Below are positions 1 to 5,509 of a stretch of 5,711 nt of DNA, piece by piece. The translations under genes and the position numbers were made by a program. The stretch's first letter is position 1, and every line of letters starts with the position of its first letter. Below the pieces are notes generated by a model that was not told where the DNA came from, made no database searches, and was given only the letters and a program-made list of their open reading frames with translations. The stretch is from Acidobacteriaceae bacterium (GTDB lineage: Bacteria; Acidobacteriota; Terriglobia; Terriglobales; Acidobacteriaceae), in assembly GCA_003140705.1 (NCBI GenBank), contig PLKU01000275.1, positions 2,032-7,742 of the forward strand. Reading direction: 5' to 3'.

Positions 1-2
1 GC

Positions 3-521
3 ATTGCAAATCTCTGCTGCGTGGTGCAACAGCGGCATCTCGCACGTGCGGGCCATCGCTGGGAGAACTTCATCGCGAAGATGCAGGAGGACTGTCCACA
101 CCTCGCTATGAGGCTTGCCGGTGCGGTGCCGTTGCTCGCCAAGCCGATCGCCATCACCCATATCCCGTATGGTTACATCCGCCGCACAACGGAGAATGGG
201 CTCTTTTGCATCGGCGATCAGGCAGCCGTGATCCCCTCGTTCACCGGCGATGGCATATCCATCGCGCTCCATACCGCACGTTGTGCTGTCGCTGCCTATC
301 TTGCAGCCGAGCCGGCACCGCTATTCCAAGCTAAACTGCGGTCCGCACTGCTGGCCCAGATGCGCCTTGCCGAGTTTGCCGCCGATGGCTTGAACAACTC
401 ACTCTCACGCGCTGTATTACCGTTTTGCCTCAGGGTCTGGCCCGGCGTGATGCGCGTGACGGCAAGGCTGACACGCATCTCCCAGCACGCCGCTGTTGCT
501 CCACATGCAGTCGCCAGCTAA
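3..521 (+). CDS. FAD-dependent oxidoreductase / monooxygenase, C-terminal part (5' end outside window)
   Basis: The reading frame is open from the window edge (first complete codon at 3) to a TAA at 519-521, giving about 172 residues. Seen: the segment at about 201-275 reads LFCIGDQAAVIP followed by FTGDGISIAL. This is the second FAD-contacting GD motif of the p-hydroxybenzoate hydroxylase / geranylgeranyl reductase-like flavoproteins, in which the Asp contacts the FAD ribitol and a glycine-rich helix follows. Known: these enzymes use NAD(P)H and FAD to oxidise or reduce aromatic, polyketide or isoprenoid substrates. The N-terminal GxGxxG nucleotide-binding motif would lie upstream of the window. 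An ANLC segment at the very start is followed by a helical region, as in homologues that often sit beside methyltransferase and type III polyketide synthase genes; that context cannot be tested here. The substrate is unknown. A GTG at 21 is in frame but would give a protein lacking the FAD domain, so it is not taken as a start. Confidence 0.8.
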   Translation: MANLCCVVQQRHLARAGHRWENFIAKMQEDCPHLAMRLAGAVPLLAKPIAITHIPYGYIRRTTENGLFCIGDQAAVIPSFTGDGISIALHTARCAVAAYLAAEPAPLFQAKLRSALLAQMRLAEFAADGLNNSLSRAVLPFCLRVWPGVMRVTARLTRISQHAAVAPHAVAS

Positions 522-547
522 AATCCGGCCATGCAAAAAGCCACAAC

Positions 548-563
548 TCGACCCCCGGGTCGA
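548..563. promoter_or_regulatory. 7-bp inverted repeat, possible operator
   Basis: TCGACCC at 548-554 and GGGTCGA at 557-563 are perfect reverse complements separated by two bases. They lie in the gap between the flavoprotein stop (521) and the YceI start (622). The two-base spacer is too tight for a full RNA hairpin, so a protein-binding site for a dimeric regulator is a reasonable reading. GC-rich DNA produces such palindromes by chance, and no promoter hexamers are obvious nearby. Confidence 0.3.
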
Positions 564-573
564 CGCACACATT

Positions 574-593
574 GCGAAGGCCGCGCCGTTCGC
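574..593 (+). other. Short hairpin upstream of the yceI ribosome-binding site
   Basis: GCGAAGGC (574-581) can pair with GCC-G-TTCGC (585-593), giving eight base pairs with one bulged G and a three-base loop. It ends 17 bases before the Shine-Dalgarno sequence. No T-tract follows, so it is not a standard intrinsic terminator. It might be a weak terminator or a 5'-leader structure, or it may be chance. Confidence 0.25.
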
Positions 594-610
594 GCAGCCG
601 AAACCCCCTA

Positions 611-616
611 GGAGAG
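611..616 (+). promoter_or_regulatory. Ribosome-binding site of the YceI gene (decides its start)
   Basis: GGAGAG lies five bases before the ATG at 622. It selects that ATG over an earlier in-frame ATG at 496, which lies inside the preceding gene and would place a non-secretory stretch ahead of the signal peptide. Confidence 0.75.
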
Positions 617-621
617 ATGCA

Positions 622-1185
622 ATGAAATCCTTTGCAGTCTTCGCCCTCGCTGTCACACTCGCTCCAACCGCGTTCGCCCAGCATCAGACCTTCGTCGTCA
701 ATCCCGATGCCAGCGAGGTCAAGATGACGCTCAAAACAACCCACGAGCTCGTCAACGGCACCTTTCACGTCCAATCCGGATCGATTGAGTTTGACCGCAG
801 CATTCCTAAGATGTCGGGTTCGGTAGTCGTCCTCGCCGGCAGTGGCAAGACTGGCAATGACAGCCGCGACAAGAAGATGAACAAGGACATCCTGGAAGTC
901 GAACAGCACGCAACTGTTTCCTTTGAGCCGAAGACCTATACTGGCGCCATCGCTCCTTCAGGCGACTCGACCATCCAGGTAACCGGAATCTTCACCCTGC
1001 TGGGTACGCCTCACGAAATCACCCTCCCCATGCTGGTACATCTCGATGGCACCAGCGCGACTGCCAAGGCTCATCTTGTGGTGCCCTACGTCCAATGGGG
1101 ACTAAAGAATCCAAGCTTCCTGATTTGGAAAGCGGAAAATGATGTCGCGATCGAACTCAATCTTGTTGGCATGATTTCAAGGTAG
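622..1185 (+). CDS. yceI: YceI-family secreted protein (lipocalin-like, polyisoprenoid-binding type)
   Basis: A 187-residue protein, normal length for the family. Residues 1-20 form a Sec signal peptide (basic start MK, hydrophobic core, AFA before Q20), so the mature protein should be periplasmic. The YceI domain fills residues 22-185. Visible family features are the VNPDASEV start of the first strand, the central helix region GNDSRDKKMNKDILEVEQHATVSF (split here as GNDSRDKKMN at 78-87 and DILEVEQHATVSF at 89-101), the VTGIFTLLGTPHEITLP segment (120-136) and the WGLKNPS motif (159-165). Known: YceI proteins are antiparallel beta-barrels, and a structurally studied member binds a polyprenyl quinone-like lipid; physiological roles remain vague. 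The ATG is preceded by a good Shine-Dalgarno at 611-616. The gene lies 100 bases after a flavoprotein gene, and the intervening inverted repeats suggest a separate start. Family assignment is firm; ligand and role are not known. Confidence 0.93.
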   Translation: MKSFAVFALAVTLAPTAFAQHQTFVVNPDASEVKMTLKTTHELVNGTFHVQSGSIEFDRSIPKMSGSVVVLAGSGKTGNDSRDKKMNKDILEVEQHATVSFEPKTYTGAIAPSGDSTIQVTGIFTLLGTPHEITLPMLVHLDGTSATAKAHLVVPYVQWGLKNPSFLIWKAENDVAIELNLVGMISR

Positions 1186-1208
1186 CCTACGGTTGTTTTC
1201 GCGGGTAG

Positions 1209-1257
1209 TCTGCTGGCAGGTGGCTCACCTAGGGTGTTGGGTTGCAATGCCGGCAGG
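1209..1257 (+). other. Extended inverted repeat with nested hairpin after yceI
   Basis: TCTGCTGGCA (1209-1218) pairs with TGCCGGCAGG (1248-1257) over ten positions, two of them G-U. Inside lies a perfect five-base hairpin, AGGTG (1218-1222), loop GCT, CACCT (1226-1230); it shares one base with the outer stem, so the two could be alternative or stacked folds. The structure starts 24 bases after the YceI stop. It has no T-run, so it may be a Rho-dependent end region, an RNA-stabilising stem or chance. Confidence 0.25.
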
Positions 1258-1539
1258 ACGAAGTTCAATTCGTTACTGTAGTTAAGATTGTGCAAGACAT
1301 CGTCTCCACTCTCCACTTACATCAAGATGCAGAAAATTCAAGACGCGATACGCACTTTCTGGCTCAGGCGCAGCCGAAGTCCCTTTTGATGAAGAGCAGA
1401 GCTCCAGCCGCATTGAGCTCCGAACCCGCTTCACTCTCTAGAAGCTCCTTCACCCTCTTAGTGGATGGTCGACATGGCTGGTTGGGTAGTCTCTCATGAG
1501 TGAAGCAGCGGTTCGACTCCGTGTACAGCTGGGATGGTA

Positions 1540-1559
1540 GGGGGTATTTCCGGGGGTAT
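1540..1559 (+). repeat. Tandem GGGGGTAT pair, possible integrase arm-type sites
   Basis: GGGGGTAT occurs at 1540-1547 and again at 1552-1559, with a period of 12 bases and spacer TTCC. About 30 bases upstream is GCGGTTCGACTCCG (1508-1521), which resembles the T-arm of a tRNA. From memory of genomic islands, G5TA-type repeats commonly sit between a tRNA 3' end and a P4-type integrase gene. Here no intact tRNA and no integrase were found, so a decayed attachment region is only an inference. Confidence 0.35.
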
Positions 1560-1740
1560 CGTAGCATGCCAATCGAATCAGTTTCCTGGACAATTAAGGA
1601 CTATTACGAGTACTTCGAATCCCTCTACCTCAGTAATGATCCCGGTTTATCTGGCCCAGACAAATCCGGCCTCCGTATTGCACTGTCGGAAGGGCCATCC
1701 GCCCATTGATTGTCATGTTCCAAGGTGATAACATCCGGCG

Positions 1741-2907
1741 ATGCGTAGACGAGTTCTAGTCCTGGGTGCGGGCTTTGGCGGCCTTGAACTCACAACCATT
1801 CTGTCTGACACCTTTGGCGAGTCCATCGACGTTGTGCTTATCGACAAAGGCGATGCATTCGTCTTTGGCTTCTCAAAGCTCGAGGTTATGTTCGGGCGGC
1901 AGGCTGCTACAGAGGTCCGCCATCTGTACCGTGACTTCGTCAAACCAGGCGTACGCTTTCTGCAGACAACCATTCGATCCATCGACCCAGCCTCGCGGAA
2001 AATCGTCACTGATGTTGGAGAATTCGAAGCGGACTTTTTGGTTGTGGCGCTAGGCGCCGATCTCGATCCAGCTGCCACACCTGGGCTCGTGGAGGGTGGA
2101 AACGAGTTCTACACGGTTCCTGGAGCCTGCGCATTACGCGATGTAATTGCGCGATTCGAGCGGGGCCCGGCCATCATTGGCGTCACGGGCAAGTCGTTCA
2201 AGTGCCCACCTGCCCCCAGTGAAACGGCGCTGTTGCTGCACGACTATCTGGTAACGCGCGGACGCCGTGAAGCCACCGAAATCACGGTGGTCATGCCTTT
2301 TGGCGTGCCGATTCCGCCCTCGCCCGAGACCTCGCAGGCGATCCTCTCCGCTTTCGCAGAGCGCGGGATCCGGTTTGTGAAGGACACCCTGGTGACTGCG
2401 CTTGACCCAGAGCGCAAAGTGGCTATTCTCAGTGACGGCACCGAATTGCCGTACGAATTGTTTCTTGGCATTCCGGTGCACCGCGTGCCCGCAGTCGTGG
2501 TGGAGTCCGGGCTCGCAGCCGATGCCTATGGCTGGGTGCAAGTGAACAAGCAGACGCTGGAGACACGCTTTCCCCGCGTATACGCTGTTGGAGACGTCAA
2601 CGGTGTAGGTACTCCCAAGGCGGGCATTTTCGCAGAAGGAGCTGCCCGGGTGGTGGCGGCGTCGATCATCGCGCAAATTCGCGGAGGACAGCCTCCAGAG
2701 GCATATAAGGGAGTGGGCATGTGCTACATCGAGTTCGGCAACCACGAGGTGGCCCGAGTGGACGTTGAGTTTCTGGCCGGGCCAAAGCCTACAGGCACCT
2801 ATCAGAAGCCCTCTGAGGCGCTCAAACTCGAAAAAGCGCTGTTCGGCTCGAGTCGAGTTCAGCGATGGTTTGGAGCGGCACACGAGCCTTCAGAACCTAC
2901 GACCTAA
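1741..2907 (+). CDS. FAD-dependent pyridine nucleotide-disulfide-type oxidoreductase, sulfide:quinone reductase-like
   Basis: A 388-residue flavoprotein. The ATG at 1741 is the earliest possible start, because an in-frame TAA lies at 1729-1731; a modest AAGGTG at 1722-1727 precedes it. Residues 4-14 carry the dinucleotide-binding VLVLGAGFGGLE strand-loop-helix, D35 ends the next strand, VVALGAD (101-107) closes the first FAD segment, and YAVGDVN (281-287) is the second FAD-binding Asp motif. Only three cysteines are present: C130, C155 (FKCPPAPSE) and C328 (MCYIEFG). Their positions resemble the three redox cysteines of sulfide:quinone oxidoreductases. The second Rossmann glycine motif (about 146-150, IGVTG) is degenerate, which fits SQR/flavocytochrome c-like proteins that do not use NAD(P)H in the usual way. 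Substrate is unknown: it could act on sulfide or a low-molecular thiol, or be a type II NADH dehydrogenase relative. There is no clear signal peptide and no long hydrophobic C-terminal membrane helix. It lies 77 bases upstream of the sugar-acid genes, same strand. Confidence 0.85.
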   Translation: MRRRVLVLGAGFGGLELTTILSDTFGESIDVVLIDKGDAFVFGFSKLEVMFGRQAATEVRHLYRDFVKPGVRFLQTTIRSIDPASRKIVTDVGEFEADFLVVALGADLDPAATPGLVEGGNEFYTVPGACALRDVIARFERGPAIIGVTGKSFKCPPAPSETALLLHDYLVTRGRREATEITVVMPFGVPIPPSPETSQAILSAFAERGIRFVKDTLVTALDPERKVAILSDGTELPYELFLGIPVHRVPAVVVESGLAADAYGWVQVNKQTLETRFPRVYAVGDVNGVGTPKAGIFAEGAARVVAASIIAQIRGGQPPEAYKGVGMCYIEFGNHEVARVDVEFLAGPKPTGTYQKPSEALKLEKALFGSSRVQRWFGAAHEPSEPTT

Positions 2908-2936
2908 TTCGCGCAACTGCACCGCTCTTGTTCGTT

Positions 2937-2954
2937 GCAAATCTGGCGCAAATC
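2937..2954 (+). repeat. Short direct repeat GCAAATC, period 11
   Basis: GCAAATC occurs at 2937-2943 and 2948-2954, exactly one helical turn apart, in the 77-base gap ahead of the exported UxuA-like gene. Same-face spacing could suit a regulator, but two seven-base copies are weak evidence. No other signal was recognised in this gap. Confidence 0.2.
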
Positions 2955-2972
2955 CTCTGCCCTTCAGACTAT

Positions 2973-2980
2973 GGAAAGGA
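2973..2980 (+). promoter_or_regulatory. Ribosome-binding site of the UxuA-like gene (decides its start)
   Basis: GGAAAGGA ends four bases before the ATG at 2985. An in-frame ATG at 2865 lies inside the previous gene and would bury the twin-arginine signal 40 residues deep, so the site and the signal together fix the start at 2985. Confidence 0.75.
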
Positions 2981-2984
2981 ACCC

Positions 2985-4085
2985 ATGAACAGAAGACACT
3001 TCATCGCTGCTGGCGGCATTGTAGGGCTCGCAGCCGTTCAAGGCGTTGCCCCTGGGTCGGTGAGCGCGGCGCCTTCTGAAGAACCGGCCCGCATGAAGTT
3101 GGGCGACCAGACCGCACCGACAAATGATGTGCACCTCAGGTACCTTGCCCGCTATGGTGTGCGGAACATCTGCGGCTACCCGCACATTGAGGGTGACCGT
3201 CTTTACGCGACCGTGGATGAACTCAAGCGCATGATCGATATGGCCGGAAACTATGGCATCAACATCGATTGCACTGCGCCACCGTTTCTCGAGTCCACCC
3301 ACATCGACGTGGAGAAGCATCCGGCTGTGATGCTCGCCCAGAGTCCGCAGCGCGACCGGGACATTGAGTCGTTGCAGACGTTTATCAAGAACTGCGCGCA
3401 GGCCGGCATTCCTTGTATCAAATACAACATGAGCATTCTCGGCATCCTTCGCACGGGATGGACGCCTGGGCGCGGCGATGCGCAGTACCACACCTGGAAG
3501 CTGGCAGAGGCTCATCCAGATCCGCCGCTCACCAGGGCTGGCCACGTGGACGCCGATGCCTTCTGGGAGCGCATCACCTATTTTCTTGACCGCGTGATTC
3601 CGGTCGCCAACGAATACAAGATTCGCATGGCTTGCCACCCGCACGATCCCGGGGTTCCGCCTGAAGGCTATCAAGGCGTGAGTCGCGCGCTGGGAACTAT
3701 CGACGGCCTCAAGAGATTCATCGCCATTCAGGAAAGTCCCTGGCACGGGCTCAATTTCTGCCAGGGAACGATCTCTGAAGCTCTTTACAATCCGGGCGTT
3801 GAAATCTTTGACGTCATCCGCTACTTCGGCTCGCGCAAAAAGATCTTCAACGTGCACTTCCGCAACATTCGCGGACATCGCAACTACTTTATGGAGGTCT
3901 TCCCCGACGAAGGCGATATCGATTTCGTGAAGGCGCTCAGGGTCTACAAGGAGGTTGGCTATCCCTACATGATGATGCCCGATCATGTGCCCCTGGCTGC
4001 AGCCGATCCCGACTCCTTGCAGTCCTTTGCATTCTGCTACGGTTACATCCGAGGCCTGATCCAGTCGCTCAACTCGACTGGATAG
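2985..4085 (+). CDS. Tat-exported mannonate dehydratase (UxuA)-like protein
   Basis: A 366-residue protein, near the usual UxuA length once the leader is removed. Residues 2-10 (NRRHFIAAG) plus a hydrophobic stretch to about 24 and VSA before A29 form a twin-arginine signal peptide, implying export of a folded, probably metal-loaded enzyme. The rest reads as a TIM barrel of the UxuA type: YGVRNICGYPH (57-67), MACHPHDPG (215-223), NFCQG (257-261), NVHFRNIRG (289-297) and MMPDHVP (330-336). Known: mannonate dehydratase binds Mn2+ through two His, one Cys and one Asp, with a His after the Asp acting in catalysis. H218, C259, H291 and D333-H334 match that pattern and spacing, so the active site looks intact. 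UxuA converts D-mannonate to 2-keto-3-deoxygluconate, normally in the cytoplasm. The downstream genes are an aldarate permease and an aldolase, which points to a sugar acid as substrate but not necessarily mannonate. No frameshift is seen. Confidence 0.85.
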   Translation: MNRRHFIAAGGIVGLAAVQGVAPGSVSAAPSEEPARMKLGDQTAPTNDVHLRYLARYGVRNICGYPHIEGDRLYATVDELKRMIDMAGNYGINIDCTAPPFLESTHIDVEKHPAVMLAQSPQRDRDIESLQTFIKNCAQAGIPCIKYNMSILGILRTGWTPGRGDAQYHTWKLAEAHPDPPLTRAGHVDADAFWERITYFLDRVIPVANEYKIRMACHPHDPGVPPEGYQGVSRALGTIDGLKRFIAIQESPWHGLNFCQGTISEALYNPGVEIFDVIRYFGSRKKIFNVHFRNIRGHRNYFMEVFPDEGDIDFVKALRVYKEVGYPYMMMPDHVPLAAADPDSLQSFAFCYGYIRGLIQSLNSTG

Positions 4086-4110
4086 GCGAAGCCAAGTGGA
4101 CATGTGAGCC

Positions 4111-5451
4111 ATGCCTGAAAGCAAGCAAACTCGAGTTCGATTCCTGATCGTCGCCATTCTGTTTGCCGTCAGTTGCTTCAGCTACGGCGACAGGGTGGCT
4201 CTGTCCATCGCGGGGGCCGCAATGGCCAAAGACATCTCCATGGAACCGCTCAAGCTGGGATATCTTTTCTCAGGATTCAGTTGGGCCTATGTATTGGGGC
4301 AGCTGCCGTCAGGCGGCCTGCTTGACCGCTTCGGATCAAAGAGAGTCTACGGCTTCAGTATCGTTGCGTGGTCAACCTGCGCCTTCCTGACAGGGTTTGC
4401 CGGGTACCTGACCGCAAGCGCGGCATTCACAGCTATCTTCGCGCTCAGGTTGCTCTCGGGCCTCGCCCAGGCACCCGTGTTTCCAGGGAATGGGCGCATC
4501 GTTGCATCGTGGTTTCCCACCAGTGAACGTGGCCAGGCTTCTGCAATCTTCAACTCATCCCAATACTTTGCATTACTGATCTTTGCGCCCATCTTCGGCT
4601 GGATCGTTCATGTCTCCGGTTGGCGGAGCTGCTTCTGGTTCATGGGCGTGCTTGGCCTCGTCTTGACTCTTGTCTGGTTCATGAACATTTATGGCGTAAA
4701 GCAGCATCCTTCGATCTCCAACGCCGAGGTCGATTACATCGCCCGCGGGGGCGGGCTGGTAAATACTGACCAAGGGGCAAGCGCGAAGATGAAGGGCAGC
4801 CCTCTCACTTTGGCCGCGATCGGAATGCTGTTAAGCCATCGCATGCTGGTGGGCGTTTACATCGGCCAATACTGCATTGTTACGCTGACATGGTTCTTCC
4901 TCACATGGTTCCCCATCTATCTTGCGCAGGCTCGGCATATGTCGATCATCAAGGTTGGATTTGCCGCCGCGGTGCCTGGTCTCTGCGGCGGGTTCGGCGG
5001 AATTCTCGGCGGCATGATATCAGACAGAATTCTCAAGAATGGCCACTCGCTCACACTCGCGCGCAAAGCGCCGATCATGGCCGGGATGGCGCTTTCGATG
5101 ACCATGATCGCCTGCAACTACGCGCATTCTCAAGCTCTGATGCTGGTCCTGATGTCGATTTCCTTTTTTGGCAAGGGCATCGGCGCACTGGGCTGGACGG
5201 TCATCTCCGATACTTCTCCGAAGGGAATGGTTGGGCTGAATGGGGCGCTTTTCAATCTGATCGGAAACATGGCCGGGATTACCACGCCAATTATCATCGG
5301 CTATATCGTGCAGAAGACCGGCTCATTTGATGACGCGCTCATCTTTGTGAGCTTTACAGCCCTCTGCGCAATCATCAGCTATGGTCCAATCGTTGGAGAG
5401 ATCAAACGTCTTGAACTCATTGATCCTGCGCGCGCGATAGGAACTAACTGA
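4111..5451 (+). CDS. gudP: MFS transporter, GudP-type glucarate/galactarate permease (anion:cation symporter family)
   Basis: A 446-residue membrane protein with 12 predicted helices by hydrophobicity, in the inner membrane. It follows the E. coli glucarate permease GudP closely throughout: FSYGDRVALSIAG (23-35), the signature LLDRFGSKRVY (70-80) after helix 2, APVFPGNGRIVASWFP (121-136), ERGQASAIFNSSQYFA (139-154), VGVYIGQYCI (247-256), WFFLTWFPIYLAQAR (261-275), FGKGIGALGW (353-362) and IGYIVQKTGSF (396-406). Known: such proteins import D-glucarate, galactarate or related sugar acids with protons. An in-frame TGA at 4105-4107 rules out any earlier start. The Shine-Dalgarno is poor (GTGGA at 4096-4100), so translation may be coupled to the UxuA-like gene, whose stop is only 25 bases upstream. 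Hexuronate (ExuT) or galactonate (DgoT) specificity is possible but the motif match favours GudP. Confidence 0.92.
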   Translation: MPESKQTRVRFLIVAILFAVSCFSYGDRVALSIAGAAMAKDISMEPLKLGYLFSGFSWAYVLGQLPSGGLLDRFGSKRVYGFSIVAWSTCAFLTGFAGYLTASAAFTAIFALRLLSGLAQAPVFPGNGRIVASWFPTSERGQASAIFNSSQYFALLIFAPIFGWIVHVSGWRSCFWFMGVLGLVLTLVWFMNIYGVKQHPSISNAEVDYIARGGGLVNTDQGASAKMKGSPLTLAAIGMLLSHRMLVGVYIGQYCIVTLTWFFLTWFPIYLAQARHMSIIKVGFAAAVPGLCGGFGGILGGMISDRILKNGHSLTLARKAPIMAGMALSMTMIACNYAHSQALMLVLMSISFFGKGIGALGWTVISDTSPKGMVGLNGALFNLIGNMAGITTPIIIGYIVQKTGSFDDALIFVSFTALCAIISYGPIVGEIKRLELIDPARAIGTN

Positions 5452-5470
5452 GCAGGCAACCACTGAGCAG
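5447..5470 (+). repeat. 9-bp direct repeat spanning the gudP stop
   Basis: ACTGAGCAG occurs at 5447-5455, containing the gudP TGA stop, and again at 5462-5470, a period of 15. It may be a small local duplication; no function is evident. Confidence 0.3.
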
Positions 5471-5474
5471 TATT

Positions 5475-5484
5475 AATTGCAATT
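5475..5484. promoter_or_regulatory. 10-bp AT-rich palindrome between gudP and garL
   Basis: AATTGCAATT is a perfect palindrome in the 58-base gap, ten bases upstream of the garL Shine-Dalgarno. It could be an operator or part of an internal promoter, but the arms do not extend further and AT-rich palindromes of this size are common. Confidence 0.2.
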
Positions 5485-5493
5485 CCAATCGAC

Positions 5494-5500
5494 GGAGGAG
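5494..5500 (+). promoter_or_regulatory. Strong ribosome-binding site of the garL-like gene
   Basis: GGAGGAG ends nine bases before the ATG at 5510. It is the best Shine-Dalgarno in the window and supports that start; it suggests the aldolase is made at a high level independent of coupling to gudP. Confidence 0.75.
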
Positions 5501-5509
5501 ATCGAACGT

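Larger units (their letters stand above)
1186..1740. other. Gene-poor 555-base stretch, possibly a degraded integration scar
   Basis: No reading frame here has both a recognisable protein family and a convincing start. The longest + strand frames are 85 residues (1242-1499) and 69 residues (1500-1709, GTG start without a Shine-Dalgarno). A 67-residue frame runs on the reverse strand (1364-1567). None gives a recognised domain. The stretch holds an extended hairpin near 1209-1257, a tRNA T-arm-like string at about 1506-1523 and a GGGGGTAT tandem pair at 1540-1559, listed separately. It must also carry any promoter for the flavoprotein gene at 1741, but I cannot point to clear -35/-10 hexamers. 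Confidence 0.5.

Noticed and set aside
1218..1230. Intrinsic terminator after yceI
   Set aside because: The stem is only five base pairs and no T-run follows.
1459..1531. Possible complete tRNA gene ending in the GGTTCGACTCC T-arm
   Set aside because: The T-stem has a mismatch and a G-U pair, no seven-base acceptor stem pairs at the right distance, and there is too little room for an anticodon arm between the D-arm-like GGCTGGTTGGGTAGTC and the T-arm.
1540..1559. CRISPR-like repeat
   Set aside because: There are only two eight-base copies with a four-base spacer, far too short for CRISPR, and no cas genes are present.
1364..1567. Reverse-strand 67-residue frame in the gene-poor gap, with a helix-like stretch KRVKELLESEAGSELNAAG
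   Set aside because: It has no Shine-Dalgarno, the start lies inside the GGGGGTAT repeat zone, it meets a stop without a recognisable C-terminal continuation, and no family is recognised.
2134..2883. Reverse-strand open frame (249 codons) opposite the SQR-like flavoprotein
   Set aside because: There is no recognisable domain, and the + strand has clear FAD-binding motifs throughout the same region.
2865..2984. Upstream ATG at 2865 as the start of the UxuA-like protein
   Set aside because: It overlaps the previous gene, has no ribosome-binding site, and would place 40 residues in front of the twin-arginine signal.
2964..4157. Long reverse-strand open frame (397 codons) opposite the UxuA-like gene
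   Set aside because: Its translation shows no family motifs, while the + strand frame has a full signal peptide, active-site residues and a Shine-Dalgarno. It is an antisense shadow of biased codon use.
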